A DNA stretch of 64,000 bases from Ottowia beijingensis (GCF_013423955.1 NZ_JACCKX010000001.1:1240001-1304000); one strand, 5' to 3'. Numbered from the stretch's first letter, positions 17,382 through 28,234 are shown. Made by a program: numbers and translations. Notes: a model not told the origin generated them from the letters alone.

Positions 17382-19172
17382 GTCAGCGCCGCGTCGGTGT
17401 CGAGCAGGTTGGCCACGCCCGAGCGCGCGGTGCGCATCAGGCTCGCGGTCTCGGGGAACAGGCGCGCGAAGTAGAAGCGCGCGGTCTGCAGCTTGGCGGT
17501 GTAGAACGGGTCGGTGCTGCCTTCGCCGATCTTCTTCAGCGCCACGCTGGCCATGCGCGCGAAGAAGTAGCCGAACACCAGGTGGCCCGCCACGCGCAGG
17601 TAGTCGACACTGGCGCCGCCCACCTCGTCGGCGTTGACGAAGCCCTTGAAGCCGATCTCGGTGGTGAACTTCGTCATCTGGTCGGCCAGGGTGGCCAGCG
17701 GGTTGATGAACTCGGCCATCTTCTCGTTCACGCCTTCCTCGGCGATCAGGGCCTCGATCTGCTTGCCGAACTTCTTCAGCGTGGCGCCCTGGTTCTGCAG
17801 GATCTTGCGGCCCAGCAGGTCGAGCGACTGCACGGTGTTGGTGCCTTCGTAGATCATGTTGATGCGCGCGTCGCGCACGAACTGCTCGGCGCCCGTCTCG
17901 TGGATGTAGCCGTGGCCGCCGAACACCTGCATGCAGTGGTTGGTGGCGGCAAAGCCGTTGTCGGTCAGGAAGGCCTTCACGATGGGCGTGAGCAGGCCCA
18001 GGATTTCCTCGCTGTCCTTGCGCACCTTGTCGTCGGGGTGGTGGTGCGCCTTCTCGGCGATCATGGCGCCGTACATGGCCATGGCGCGGCCGCCCTCGGC
18101 GTAGGCCTTGGCCGTCAGCAGCATCTTGCGCACGTCGGGGTGCACGATGATCGGGTCGGCCGGTTTGTCCTTGGCCTTGGTGCCCGACAGGCTGCGCATC
18201 TGCAGGCGCTCCTTGGCGTAGGCCAGCGCGTTCTGGTAGGCCACTTCGGTCAGGCCGAGCGACTGGTTGCCGACCCCCAGGCGCGCGGTGTTCATCATCA
18301 CGAACATGGCCTGCAGGCCCTTGTTGGGCTCGCCCACCAGGGTGCCGATGGCGCCGTCCAGGCTGAGCTGCGCGGTGGCGTTGGCGTGGATGCCCATCTT
18401 GTGCTCCAGGCCGGTGCAGAAGATGGGGTTGCGCTCGCCCAGGCTGCCGTCCGGCTTGACGTGGTACTTGGGCACCAGGAACAGGCTGATGCCCTTGCTG
18501 CCCTTGGGCGCATCGGGCAGGCGGGCCAGCACCAGGTGGATGATGTTGGGCGCCAGGTCGTGCTCGCCGGCGCTGATGAAGATCTTGTTGCCGGTGACAC
18601 GATAGGTGCCGTCGCCCTGCGGCTCGGCGCGGGTGGTGAGCAGGCCGAGGTCGGTGCCGCAGTGCGGCTCGGTCAGGCACATGGTGCCGGTCCATTCGCC
18701 GCTGACGAGCTTGGGCAGGAAGGTCTTCTTCTGCTCGTCGGTGCCGTGCGCGTGCAGCGCCTCGTAGGCGCCGTGCGACAGGCCTGGGTACATGGTCCAG
18801 GCCTGGCTGGCGCTGTTCAGCATCTCGTAGAAGCACTGGTTGATCAGCAGCGGCAGGCCCTGGCCGCCGTACTCGGGGTCGCACGACAGCGCGGCCCAGC
18901 CGCCTTCGACGAACTGGGCGTAGGCGTCCTTGAAGCCGGTGGGGGTGGTCACTTCGTGCGTGGCCTTGTCGAGCGTGCAGCCCTCGGCATCGCCGCGCAG
19001 GTTGAGCGGCTGCACCACCTCGGCGGCGAACTTGCCGCCTTCTTCCAGCACGGCATTCAGCGTGTCGGCGTCGAGGTCGGCGTGCTTGGGCAGGGCCTTG
19101 AATTCGTCAACGACGTTGAGCACCTCGTGCATCACGAATTGCATGTCGCGCAGCGGGGGTGTAGATGGGCAT
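17378..19172 (-). CDS. acyl-CoA dehydrogenase with extended C-terminal domain
   Basis: A FAD-dependent enzyme of about 599 residues that introduces the first double bond in acyl-CoA beta-oxidation. FAD and substrate motifs are MCLTEPHCGTDLG and YRVTGNKIFISAGEHD. The C-terminal half shows QVFGGHGYIHETGAEQFVRD, EGTNTVQSLDLLGRK and an extra helical domain, typical of the 600-residue class. The family N-terminus MPIYTPPLRDMQFVMHEVL needs two C residues restored in the run at 19155-19159; without this the frame begins upstream. The chosen ATG 19172 has GGAG in front. It follows the tetR gene and leads the fad operon. Confidence 0.93.
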
Positions 19173-19214
19173 GGCGAAATCGCTCCAGAAGAAAGGCGAG
19201 AGGTTGAAGGGGCA

Positions 19215-19859
19215 TCAGGCACGGTAGCGCGCCAGGATGTTGTGAAAGCCCTGGACGGCGCGCTCGAGCGCGCCCGGGCGTTGCAGGAAACGGGCTTCGT
19301 AATGCAGCACCAGGATCAGGCCGTGGATCTCGAAGGCGACCTGGTGTTCGTCGACATCGGCCGCCAGGTGGCCCTGCTCGCGCGCCTGGGCAATGGCGCG
19401 GGTGAAGGCGGCCATCCAGGTTTCGACCGCCTCGATCAGCGCATCGCGCACCGGCCCGGGCCGGTCGTCGAACTCGATCGCGCCGCTGATGAAGATGCAG
19501 CCCGAATCCAGCTCGGCGCTGGTGAAGCGCATCCAGTGCTTGAACAGCGCCTGCAGGCGCGGCAGGCCGCGCGGCTGCTCCATCGCGGGCTGGAAAACCT
19601 CGCGCTCGAAGCGGGCGTAGTATTCGCGCACCACCGAGATCTGCAGTTCGTCGCGCGAGCCGAAGTGCGCGAACACGCCCGACTTGCTCATCTCCATGGC
19701 CTCGGCCAGCGCGCCGATGGACAGGCCCTCCAGCCCCACCTGCGCGGCCATGCGCAGCGCCGTGTCGACGATGGCGGCCTTGGTCTGCTGGCCCTTCGGC
19801 AAGGCACGGGCCCTGGCCTGCGGCGCAGGCGCGATGGTGAGCGGCGGGGTACGGGACAC
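19215..19859 (-). CDS. TetR-family regulator of the fad operon (predicted)
   Basis: A 214-residue repressor with an N-terminal helix-turn-helix (GLEGLSIGALAEAMEMSKSGVFAHFGSRDEL) and a variable ligand-binding C-terminal part ending in LVLHYEARFLQRPGALERAV. It lies 42 bases upstream of the acyl-CoA dehydrogenase on the same strand. A palindrome typical of the family sits 15 bases before its start codon, so autoregulation and control of the downstream beta-oxidation genes by an acyl-CoA or fatty acid is the simplest reading. Ligand and direction of control are inferred. Confidence 0.9.
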   Translation of the reverse strand: MSRTPPLTIAPAPQARARALPKGQQTKAAIVDTALRMAAQVGLEGLSIGALAEAMEMSKSGVFAHFGSRDELQISVVREYYARFEREVFQPAMEQPRGLPRLQALFKHWMRFTSAELDSGCIFISGAIEFDDRPGPVRDALIEAVETWMAAFTRAIAQAREQGHLAADVDEHQVAFEIHGLILVLHYEARFLQRPGALERAVQGFHNILARYRA

Positions 19860-19874
19860 GGCTTGAAATAAAAC

Positions 19875-19886
19875 GAACGGTCGTTC
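19875..19886. promoter_or_regulatory. palindromic operator before tetR-fad operon
   Basis: GAACG-GT-CGTTC is a perfect inverted repeat with a two-base centre, in an A/T-rich patch directly upstream of the tetR start. The form is common for TetR-family sites of fatty-acid regulators. Binding by the neighbouring TetR is inferred. Confidence 0.65.
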
Positions 19887-19994
19887 TATTCTGCCCTATC
19901 CCCTGGAGGGCGCCAAGCGCTTCATTCCCCGCGAACATGGGTGTTTACCCTGAATTAATACCTGCACCCGTATAGGCGCGCAGTTCTGACTTGC

Positions 19995-20861
19995 CTATGC
20001 CTTGAACGCCACCACGCGCTGGCGCTGCTGGCCCAGGCCGTCGATGCCGAGCGTCATCACATCGCCCTTCTTCAGGTAGCGCGGTGCCGGCTGGCCCTGC
20101 GCATCGCGCAGCCCCATGCCCACACCCGGCGGCGTGCCGGTGGTCAGCACGTCGCCCGCCTCCAGCGTGATGAAGCGGCTGACGTAGCTGATCAGCCGCG
20201 CCACGCCGAACACCATGGTGCACGTGTCGCCGGTCTGCATGCGCTGGCCGTTCAGGTCGAGCCACAGGCCCAGGCGCTGCGGGTTGGGCACCTCGTCGCG
20301 CGTCACCAGCCAGGGGCCGATGGGGCCGAAAGTGTCGCAGCCCTTGCCCTTGTCCCAGGTGCCCCCGCGCTCGATCTGGAATGCGCGCTCGCTCACGTCG
20401 TTGACCACGCAGTAGCCGGCCACGTGCGCCAGCGCGTCCTTCAGCGCCACGTGGCGCGCGGTGCGGCCGATGACGACGCCCAGTTCCACCTCCCAGTCGC
20501 TCTTCTTCGAGCCCTTGGGCAGCATCACGTCGTCATCCGGCCCCTGGATACAGGAGATGGCCTTGGTGAAGACCACCGGCTCCTTGGGCACGGGCAGGCC
20601 CGACTCGGCGGCGTGGTCGGCGTAGTTCAGGCCGATGGCGATGAACTTGCCGATGCCGGCCACCGGGCAGCCGAGGCGCGGCGTGCCCTTGACCAGCGGC
20701 AGCTTGTCGACGTTCAGGCGCTGCAATCTGGCCAGCGCCGCATCGCCCAGCTGCGCCGGGCCGATGTCGGGCACCACGGCGGAGAGGTCGCGCAGGCGGC
20801 CATCGGCGTCCAGCAGTCCGGGCTTTTCCTTGCCCGGCGGGCCGTAGCGAAGCAGTTTCAT
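19995..20861 (-). CDS. fumarylacetoacetate hydrolase family protein
   Basis: The 288-residue product belongs to the FAH superfamily, whose members hydrolyse, decarboxylate or isomerise 2-oxo acids in catabolic pathways. IGLNYADHAAESGLPVPKEP precedes the metal-site segment DWEVELGVVIGR (two acidic ligands), then GYCVVNDVSERAFQ, KGCDTFGPIGPWLVT and the closing LTTGTPPGVGMG. Close family members are annotated as ureidoglycolate lyase or 2-keto-pentenoate hydratase, but the exact substrate cannot be read. The ATG at 20861 begins MKLLRYG, the family norm. Divergent or co-transcribed neighbours give no clear pathway link. Confidence 0.9.
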   Translation of the reverse strand: MKLLRYGPPGKEKPGLLDADGRLRDLSAVVPDIGPAQLGDAALARLQRLNVDKLPLVKGTPRLGCPVAGIGKFIAIGLNYADHAAESGLPVPKEPVVFTKAISCIQGPDDDVMLPKGSKKSDWEVELGVVIGRTARHVALKDALAHVAGYCVVNDVSERAFQIERGGTWDKGKGCDTFGPIGPWLVTRDEVPNPQRLGLWLDLNGQRMQTGDTCTMVFGVARLISYVSRFITLEAGDVLTTGTPPGVGMGLRDAQGQPAPRYLKKGDVMTLGIDGLGQQRQRVVAFKA

Positions 20862-20878
20862 GCGCAGACCCTTTCAGG

Positions 20879-20930
20879 CATCGAATCAGCCTTCAGGGCC
20901 CGTCCATCGGGCGCTGGCAGCTTCCCGGCT
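20879..20930. repeat. family A dispersed repeat between slmA and the FAH gene
   Basis: CTTCAGGGCCCGTCCATCGG then GCGCTGGCAGCTTCC: both halves of the element, reaching the slmA stop codon at 20930. Confidence 0.6.
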
Positions 20931-21580
20931 TATAGCATCCGGGCGATGCAGGCGTCCAGCTGTTCGGACGGCAGGCGCCGGAAGCCCGAGCGCGCAAAGC
21001 GCTGCAGGCGCCCGGCCACGAAGGCGGTGAGCACCGAGGCCGTCAGCTGCGCATCGGCGTCGGGCGTCAGCGTGCCGGCATCGGCCGCGGGCGCGCCGTC
21101 ACGCAGGCACTGGCGCAGCGCCGCCTCGAGCTTGTCGAACAGCTGGTTCATGCGCTGCTGCAGGCGCTCGTGCTCGAACACCAGCGCGTCGCCCACCATC
21201 ACGCGGGTCATGCCGGGGTTCTTCTCGCCGAACTGCAGCACCATGGCCACGATGCGGGCGGCGCGGGCGCGGCCATCGGCCTCGCGCTCGCTGATCTGGT
21301 TGATCAGGCCGAACACCGTGCTTTCGATGAAGTCGATCAGCCCCTCGAACATCTGCGCCTTGCTGGCGAAGTGGCGGTACAGCGCGGCCTCGCTCACCTC
21401 CAGCCGGGCGGCCAGCGCGGCGGTGGTCACGCGCTCGGCGCCGGGCTGCTCCAGCATCTGCGCCAGCACCTGCAGGATCTGCACGCGCCGCTCGCCCGGC
21501 TTGGGGCGCTTGCGCGTTGCCGCGCCCGGCGCGGCTTCGTCCAGGGCAGGTGCGGCGGAAGGGTCGGTGGCAGGCTGCAT
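20930..21580 (-). CDS. slmA: nucleoid occlusion factor SlmA
   Basis: SlmA is a TetR-fold DNA-binding protein that blocks FtsZ ring assembly over the chromosome. The helix-turn-helix VTTAALAARLEVSEAALYRHF and the following SKAQMFEGLIDFIESTVFGL match SlmA closely; LLLVFEH-like segments of the C-terminal half are seen as VMVGDALVFEHERLQQRMNQ. Length here is 216 residues, slightly longer than the enteric protein because of an N-terminal Pro/Ala tail. ATG 21580 was chosen over the earlier start at 21664, which adds no conserved sequence. It is near argB, its usual neighbour in Burkholderiales. Confidence 0.9.
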   Translation of the reverse strand: MQPATDPSAAPALDEAAPGAATRKRPKPGERRVQILQVLAQMLEQPGAERVTTAALAARLEVSEAALYRHFASKAQMFEGLIDFIESTVFGLINQISEREADGRARAARIVAMVLQFGEKNPGMTRVMVGDALVFEHERLQQRMNQLFDKLEAALRQCLRDGAPAADAGTLTPDADAQLTASVLTAFVAGRLQRFARSGFRRLPSEQLDACIARML

Positions 21581-21765
21581 GGCGGGCTCAAATGTTTCCA
21601 AATGATTCTGCCACAGGATGGACCAATGACAAGTGCGGCCCTGTCGCGCCCGCGCCGCATGCAAGTGAGCGCTTGCCCGACGGCCACGCGCCAGCGCGGG
21701 ACGCGCTGCATCGGTATATTTTTATAGTGGCTTGCGCTTGCCCTGCAACGTTTTCAAGAGAAATC

Positions 21766-21812
21766 GACATGAAAACCTTTATCAGCGGGCGTCAGCAGCT
21801 ATCTTTTTGATT
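21766..21812. repeat. family A dispersed repeat
   Basis: Minus-strand reading AAAAAGATAGCTGCTGACGC, then CCGCTGATAAAGG. It is the first of three repeats that fill the 550-base slmA-argB gap, which holds no gene. Confidence 0.6.
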
Positions 21813-21860
21813 CATCATCAAGATATCTCATTCCATTCCCAGATCGAAACGACATGAATC

Positions 21861-21938
21861 TCATCATTCCAGCGAAAGCCGGAATCCAGACGACGCGCGT
21901 GAGCAGCGCATGGATCCCGGCTTTCGCCGGGATGACGA
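21861..21938. repeat. inverted repeat of the GCGAAAGCCGGAAT type
   Basis: Arms 21861-21888 (TCATTCCAGCGAAAGCCGGA core) and 21911-21938 are inverted with a few mismatches around a 22-base spacer. Elements with this core (sometimes written CATTCCCGCGAAAGCGGGAA) are scattered through many proteobacterial genomes. Confidence 0.8.
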
Positions 21939-21997
21939 TGGTTGACGTCTCGAGGCGGAAACGGAAATCAGATGATGCGCCGACCGCATCCCGCTGT

Positions 21998-22070
21998 GTG
22001 GGAGCGGGCGTGCCCGCGATCAAGCGGTGGTTGCGACGAGGCGCCTCATCGCGGGCAAGCCCGCTCCTAC
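21998..22070. repeat. family C REP inverted pair
   Basis: Left arm GTGGGAGCGGGCGTGCCCGC (one change from consensus) and an inverse right arm ending CCGCTCCTAC. Flanks GACCGCATCCCGCTGT and CAACGCTGTGTGAGACTTGT recur at other family C copies, showing that the unit is longer than the palindrome itself. Confidence 0.8.
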
Positions 22071-22130
22071 AACGCTGTGTGAGACTTGTTGCTGATCAAG
22101 CTTTTTCCGCCCGTCGAGCGGCTGCCCTCG

Positions 22131-23024
22131 TCAGTGCGAGCGGATCATGGTGCCGAACGGCTCGTTGCCCAGCACTTCCAGCAGCAGCGCGTGCGGCACC
22201 CGGCCGTCGATGATGTGCACCGCGTTCACGCCGCTCTTGGCGGCGTCCAGCGCGCCGGCGATCTTGGGCAGCATGCCGCCGGAGATGGTGCCGTCGGCCA
22301 CCAGCTCGTCGATGCGGCGCGGCGTCAGCTCGGGCAGCAGCTGGCTTTGTTTGTCGAGCACGCCGGGGATGTTGGTCAGCATCAGCAGCTTCTCGGCCTG
22401 CAGCACGGTGGCCAGCTTGGCGGCCACCACGTCGGCGTTGATGTTGTAGCTCTCGTTCTGTGCACCGTAGCCGATGGGGCTGACCACGGGGATGAACTGG
22501 TCGTCCTGCAGCGCCTTCACCACCGACGGGTCGATCTGCTCGATGTCGCCCACCTGGCCGACGTCGTGCTCGACGCTCGGGTCCTTCTGGTCCAGCATCT
22601 TGAGCTTGCGGGCATGGATCAGCCCGCCGTCGCGCCCCGTCAGGCCCACCGCCTTGCCGCCGGCCTGGTTGATCAGGCCGACGATGTCCTGCTGCACCTC
22701 GCCGCCCAGCACCCACTCGACCACTTCCATGGTCTCGGCGTCGGTCACGCGCATGCCCTGGATGAACTTGCCCTCCTTGCCCAGGCGCTTGAGCGCGGTC
22801 TCGATCTGCGGCCCGCCGCCGTGCACCACCACCGGGTTGATGCCCACCAGCTTGAGCAGCACCACGTCCTCGGCAAAGGCGGCCTGCAGCGCCGGGTCGG
22901 TCATGGCGTTGCCGCCATATTTGATGACCATGGTCTTGCCGTGGAACTTGCGGATGTACGGCAGCGCCTGGGCCAGGATCTGGGCCTTGTCGCGCGGGGC
23001 CAGGGCGGAGAGATCAGTGCTCAT
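22131..23024 (-). CDS. argB: acetylglutamate kinase
   Basis: ArgB phosphorylates N-acetylglutamate in arginine synthesis. The 297-residue protein shows [10 protein letters not shown] with the ATP-binding lysine, [10 protein letters not shown], the substrate loop [13 protein letters not shown] and ISGGMLPKI near the C-terminus. ATG 23024 gives the family start [27 protein letters not shown] (an N-helix typical of arginine-feedback-controlled hexameric enzymes). An upstream in-frame start at 23060 adds no family sequence. The gene is intact. Confidence 0.97.
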   Translation of the reverse strand: MSTDLSALAPRDKAQILAQALPYIRKFHGKTMVIKYGGNAMTDPALQAAFAEDVVLLKLVGINPVVVHGGGPQIETALKRLGKEGKFIQGMRVTDAETMEVVEWVLGGEVQQDIVGLINQAGGKAVGLTGRDGGLIHARKLKMLDQKDPSVEHDVGQVGDIEQIDPSVVKALQDDQFIPVVSPIGYGAQNESYNINADVVAAKLATVLQAEKLLMLTNIPGVLDKQSQLLPELTPRRIDELVADGTISGGMLPKIAGALDAAKSGVNAVHIIDGRVPHALLLEVLGNEPFGTMIRSH

Positions 23025-23100
23025 GTCGGATGGGCCGGTTGGAGGTTGAGACGATGGCAATGATAGTGAAGCGGCCGCGTCACTCGCACGGGCGCTGCAG

Positions 23101-24210
23101 TCACTCGCGCGGGCGCTGCAGGATGCGCGGCACCTTGAAGCGCACCAGCATCACGTAGGCCGCCACGTAGCTGATGGCGAACAGCACGCAAAAGCCCAGC
23201 AGCACGCCGCTGTAGCGCCAGAACAGCACCGCCGGCACCACCGTCAGCACGATGAAGCTCCACAGATAGGGCGCCGTGCGGTTGTTGCGCGCCAGCATGT
23301 TCCTGGCCTCGTCCTCGTGCAGCACGCTGCGCACCAGGCGCCGGTACACCAGCTGGTGCAGGTGCAGCGCGTCGGCCATGCCGGGCGAATCGCCGCGCCA
23401 CAGCTTGCGGTAGATCGAGAACACCGTCTCCCACACCGGGTAGATGAGCAGCAGCAGCGGGAACCACGGCGATACCACCGGGTGGCGCTGCACCAGCAGC
23501 AGGCTGATGACGGCGATCAGCAGGCCCCACAAGTAGGCACCCGCATCGCCGGCAAAGATCAGCCCGCGCGGGTAGTTCCACACCAGAAAGCCGGCCGTGG
23601 CCGCCGCCAGGGCGATCGCCACCGCCGCCAGTTCGCGGTCGCCCACCTGCAGCGCCACGTGCGCCAGCGCCAGGCACACCACCAGCGCCACCGCGCCCGC
23701 CAGCCCGTTGTAGCCGTCGATGATGTTGAAGGCGTGCGGCAGCCCCGTCACCGCCAGCACCGCCACGCCCACGCCCAGCCAGGGCCAGGCACCCCAGTAC
23801 GGGTCGATCCAGCCGAAGCCCAGGTGCGGCACCGACACGCCCAGCACGCCCCAGGCCAGCAGGCCCGAGGTCAGCGTCAGCAGCAGGCGCCAGCTCACCC
23901 GCAGGCGCTGGGTCATGTCCTCCAGCACGCCGCCCACGAAGGCTGGCAGCAGCATCAGCAGCCAGGTGCCCAGGTGCAGCTTCACGCTGTCGATGTTGCC
24001 CGCCATGTGGGCGCGCTGCAGCAGCGGCAGCGCGGCCAGGGCGATGGCCCAGCCCGCCAGCAGGCCCAGCCCGCCCAGGCGCGGCGTCTCGCCCCAGTGA
24101 AAGCGCTGCGGCGCGTCGTCGGCATAGCGCGCCGCGCGGCGGAACAGCCGGCGCACCCACAGTGTCGCCACCAGGGACACCACAAAGGCAAGCAGCGCCA
24201 GCGAGATCAT
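23101..24210 (-). CDS. WecA/MraY-type glycosyl-1-phosphate transferase
   Basis: A polytopic membrane enzyme of 369 residues that moves a sugar-1-phosphate from a UDP-sugar to undecaprenyl phosphate, starting glycan or O-antigen synthesis. Motifs of the superfamily are [19 protein letters not shown] near the N-terminus, the catalytic [14 protein letters not shown] and [13 protein letters not shown] cytosolic His-rich loop is [15 protein letters not shown] 24210 ([21 protein letters not shown]) starts directly at the first helix. It is divergent from the large glycosyltransferase gene, 140 bases away, and probably provides the lipid carrier for that locus. Confidence 0.92.
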   Translation of the reverse strand: MISLALLAFVVSLVATLWVRRLFRRAARYADDAPQRFHWGETPRLGGLGLLAGWAIALAALPLLQRAHMAGNIDSVKLHLGTWLLMLLPAFVGGVLEDMTQRLRVSWRLLLTLTSGLLAWGVLGVSVPHLGFGWIDPYWGAWPWLGVGVAVLAVTGLPHAFNIIDGYNGLAGAVALVVCLALAHVALQVGDRELAAVAIALAAATAGFLVWNYPRGLIFAGDAGAYLWGLLIAVISLLLVQRHPVVSPWFPLLLLIYPVWETVFSIYRKLWRGDSPGMADALHLHQLVYRRLVRSVLHEDEARNMLARNNRTAPYLWSFIVLTVVPAVLFWRYSGVLLGFCVLFAISYVAAYVMLVRFKVPRILQRPRE

Positions 24211-24350
24211 TCGTGCAAGAAAAGGCGGTCCGCCCAGGCTCCCGGAACGGATGCCCCGAAAGCGTGCGAAAAGCCCCGCATGGTAGCATCCGCTCACCTG
24301 CCAGGCCCGCTGGGCGCTTGGCTACCGGCCTCCACGCTCTGTCCGATTTC

Positions 24351-27300
24351 ATGGTCGATTCTTCCTCCGCGCTGCACATCTACGACCGCGAGATCGACAG
24401 CAGCGAACGCACCTCCCTTTCCGTGCTCACCAGCCACATCGCGCCCGGCGCACGGGTGCTCGACCTGGGCTGCGGCAGCGGTGCCATCGGGCGCTACCTG
24501 GCCCAGCGCGACGGCGCCGGCACCACCGTCATCGACGGCCTCACCATCAGCGCCGACGAGGCCCGCCTGGCCTCCCCGCATTACCGCCGCGTCGAGGTGG
24601 CCGACCTCGACAACGCCCGCCTGAGCGACCTGTTCCCCGCCCAGAGCTACGACGCCATCGTCTGCGCCGACGTGCTGGAGCACATCCGCCAGTCGCCCCG
24701 CGTGCTGGCCGAATGCCGCCAGCTGCTGGCGCCCGAAGGCCGCCTGCTGCTGTCCATCCCGAACGCCGGCTATGCCGGCCTGGTGGCCGAGCTGATGGCC
24801 GGCGAGTTCCGCTACCGCCAGGAAGGCCTGCTGGACGAAACGCATGTGCGCTTCTTCACCCGGCGCACGCTGATGCGCTTTCTGCGCGAGCACGGCTGGA
24901 TCGATGTGCAGGCCGATGTCATCACGCGGCAGCTGCCGGATTCCGAGTTCAACGTCGCGTTCGACGCCCTGCCCCCGGCCGTGGCGCGCCATCTGCTGGC
25001 CCTGCCGGACGCGCTGACCTACCAGTTCATCGTCGTCGCGCGCCCCGCTTCGGCCAAAGAGGCTGTCACAGCGGCACCGGCCGCAGAAGCTGCCGCCAGT
25101 GCCCTGCCGGCGCAGGCGCTGTTCACCGCCGAGTTATATCTGGGCTTCAACGGGCAGTTCGACGAAGCGCGCAAGTTCACTGCCGCCGGCACCATCGGTC
25201 AGGTACGCCAGACATTGGCCTTCACGCTGCCGGAGCCGGCGCCCGACGCGCTCAAGCTTGACCCGGCCGACCGCCCCGGCTTCCTCCACCTCCACGGCAT
25301 CGCATTGCTTGGCGCAGACGGCAAGACCGTTTGGCAATGGTCACCCGCCGATGCGGCGCTGCTGCTGGGCGCACCGAACAGCGGCATCGTCGCCCATCCG
25401 CCGGCCTGGCCGGGTGCGCCGTTTTCGCTGCTGCTCCACGGCAGCGATCCGTGGATCGAACTGCCGATTCCCCTGCGGCTCTGGCGCAGGCTGGGGGCGG
25501 GCAACTGGAAATCGATCTCGGCTGGCCCATGTCGGCGGATTACCTGGCGCTGGCCGGTCTGGCGCAGCAGCGCATCGCCCAGGCGGAGATGGCCTTGCAC
25601 GCCGAACGCGCAAAGCAACAGGATTTCAATCGCTCACGCGAGGAAATGCTGCGAACCATCGACACGCTCACCCAGCAGTCACACGGCCTCAGTGAGCAGA
25701 ACGATCACCTGCGCCAGCAGAACGATCACCTGCGCCAGCAGAAGCAGGCGCTGCTGAGCACCACCCGCAGCCTGGCCCAGGAGCGCGACGAGGCCCGCCA
25801 GCTGGTGCACGACATCGAGAACTCCACCGTGTTCCGCGCCACCCGCCCCATCGTGCACGCCAAGATGCGCCTCGACCGCCTGCTCGGCACCGGCTCCGCC
25901 CGCCCCGCCGCGGCCGAACGGCCCGCGCCGCAGCCGCTGACCCCGCCGCCGCAGCCGGTGGACATCATCGTGCCCGTCTACAAGGGCCTGGCCGACACGC
26001 GCCGCTGCCTCGAATCGGTGCTGGCCGCCCGCTGCGCCACGCCCTGGCGCCTGATCGTCATCAACGACGCCAGCCCCGAGCCCGAAGTCACCGACTGGCT
26101 GCGCGCCTTCGCCCCCGGCGACGAGCGCATCACCCTGCTCGAAAACCCCGAGAACCTGGGCTTCGTCGGCACCGTCAACCGCGGCATGGCGCTGTCGGGC
26201 GAGCACGACGTGCTGCTGCTCAACAGCGACACCGAGGTGGCCAACGACTGGCTCGACCGCATCCGCGCCGCCGCCTACGGCGACCAGAAGGTGGCCAGCG
26301 TCACCCCGTTTTCCAACAACGCCACCATCTGCAGCTACCCGCGCTTCTGCCACGACAACGACCTGCCCGACGGCTGGGACACCGCCCGGCTCGACGCCCT
26401 GTTCGCCCGCACCAACCCCGGCCAGGTGGTCGACGTGCCCACCGGCGTCGGTTTCTGCATGTACATCCGCCGCGCCGCGCTGGCCGACGTCGGCCTGTTC
26501 GACGTCGAGAACTTCGGCAAGGGCTACGGCGAGGAGAACGACTTCTGCATCCGCGCCGCCAAGGCCGGCTGGCGCAACCTGCACCTGCTCGACGCCTTCG
26601 TGCGCCACTTCGGCGGCGTCAGCTTTGGCGACAGCAAAAGCCCGCGCGAGCGCGCCGCCATGGAAACCCTGCGCCGCCTGCACCCCGCTACGAAAGCGAG
26701 GTGCTCGCCTTCGTGCAGGCCGACCCGGCACGGCTCGCCCGCACCATGGTCGACATCGCCCGCGTGCAAGCCGGCAGCGGCCCCTCATCCTGGCCGTGCT
26801 GCACGACCGCCAGGGCGGCACCGAACGCCACGTGCAGGAACTCGCCGCCACCCTGCGCCAGCGCGCCCGGTTCCTGGTGCTGCGCCCCTGCCCGGCCAGC
26901 GTGTCAGCCTGCGCCTGCCCGATGCCGGCGACAGCTTCGAGCTGGTCTTCTCTCTGGCCGACGAATACGAGCAGCTCATCACCCTGCTGCGCCAGCTGGG
27001 CGTCGTCCACATCCACTACCACCACCTGCTCGGCCACGGCGAGCACATCGCCCGCCTGCCCGCGCGCCTGGGCGTCGGCTACGACTTCACCGCGCACGAC
27101 TACTTCACCATCTGCCCGCAGATCTCGCTCACCCAGCGCGACAGCCGCTACTGCGGCGAGCTCGGCGTGCAGCAATGCACCGACTGCCTGGCCAAATCGC
27201 CGGCGCCCGAAGGGCTCGACATCCTCACCTGGCGCACCCGCCACGCCGAGTTCCTGAACGGCGCCCGCTTCGTCATGGGCCCGGCGCGCGACGTGCTGCT

Positions 27301-28159
27301 GCGCCTGGCCAGCCACGTGCCCGGCGCCGCGCTGCGGCTGGTGCCCCACACCGACATCGACCCGGCCGCGCCCCTGCCCGCGCCCAACCCGCCGCCGCTG
27401 GCCGGTGATCGCCCGCTCAAGATCGTCGTCATCGGCGCGCTCAGCACCATCAAGGGCGCCGACCTGCTGGAAGACGTCGCCATCGCCGCCCGCAGGCAGG
27501 GCGCGCCGGTCGAATTCCACCTCATCGGCTACGGCTACCGCGCGCTCAAGACCCAGCCGCACGCGCACCTCACCGTGCACGGCCGCTACGACGAAAAAGA
27601 CCTGCCCGACCTGCTGCACTGGCTGCAGCCCGACGTGGTGTGGTTCCCCGCCCTGTGGCCCGAAACCTACAGCTACACCCTCAGCGCCTGCCTGCTGGGC
27701 GGCTGGCCGGTGGTGGCGCCCGACATCGGCGCCTTCGCCGAACGCCTGCAGGGCCGCCGCTGGACCTGGGTCCAGCCCTGGGACACCCCCGCCGCCGACT
27801 GGCTGGCCTTCTTCACCGACATCCGCCAGCGCCATTTCGCCGCTGGGCAGTCGCCCGCCCCGGTCTTCACCATCGTGCCCACCGACGGCCACGTGCCGCC
27901 GGCGGTGGTTTCACACGACTGGTACCGCAGCGACTACCTGCGGCAACTGCCGTCAGCGGGCGCCAGCGCCACCCTGCCCGACCGCGCCACGCTGGCCGCG
28001 CATCTGCCCGGCCCGGGCGAAGGCACCCTTGCCGCAGCAGGGGGTGGGCCGCTGGTGGCAGCGCTGGCGCGCCTGCGTTCGCTGCCCGTCCTCTCTGGCG
28101 TGGCCAGGGCCATCCCGGCGCATTGGCAGCGGCGCGTCAAGAACTGGCTGCAACGCTGA
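24351..28159 (+). CDS. multidomain methyltransferase-glycosyltransferase (MT-GT2-GT4), four frame breaks
   Basis: When four single-base losses are repaired (near 25500, 26687, 26783 and 26888) the gene encodes about 1,270 residues. Order: a SAM methyltransferase (VLDLGCGSGAIGRYLAQ, DVLEHIRQSPRVLAE); a coiled coil with two exact QQNDHLR heptads; a GT-A family 2 domain (VDIIVPVYKGLADTRRC, LLNSDTEVANDWLDR, GYGEENDFCIRAAKAGW); and a GT-B family 4 domain (ILAVLHDRQGGTERHV, KIVVIGALSTIKGADLLED, and the acceptor-side FPALWPETYSYTLS). The enzyme should modify and extend a surface glycan at the inner membrane. Losses fall in C or G runs such as CACCCCGC. ATG 24351 begins a sequence typical for such proteins. 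Confidence 0.88.
25700..25741 (+). repeat. two perfect 21-bp tandem repeats in the coiled coil
   Basis: AACGATCACCTGCGCCAGCA plus one base occurs twice in succession. It adds one coiled-coil heptad triplet per copy (NDHLRQQ) and keeps frame, so the copy number may vary between strains and change linker length. Confidence 0.8.
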
Positions 28160-28169
28160 CGCTGCCGAT

Positions 28170-28232
28170 TCGCTATTACACTAATAGCTGTCAGCGCTTG
28201 CCAGACAAGCGCCGCGGCCGTTTTTCATTGAT
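28170..28232. repeat. family A dispersed repeat
   Basis: ACTAATAGCTGTCAGCGCTT, then GCCAGACAAGCGCCGCGGCC and GTTTTTCATT. This is one of the fullest copies; it lies between the convergent ends of the large glycosyltransferase and a methyltransferase and may serve as a two-way terminator. Confidence 0.75.
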
Positions 28233-28234
28233 AA

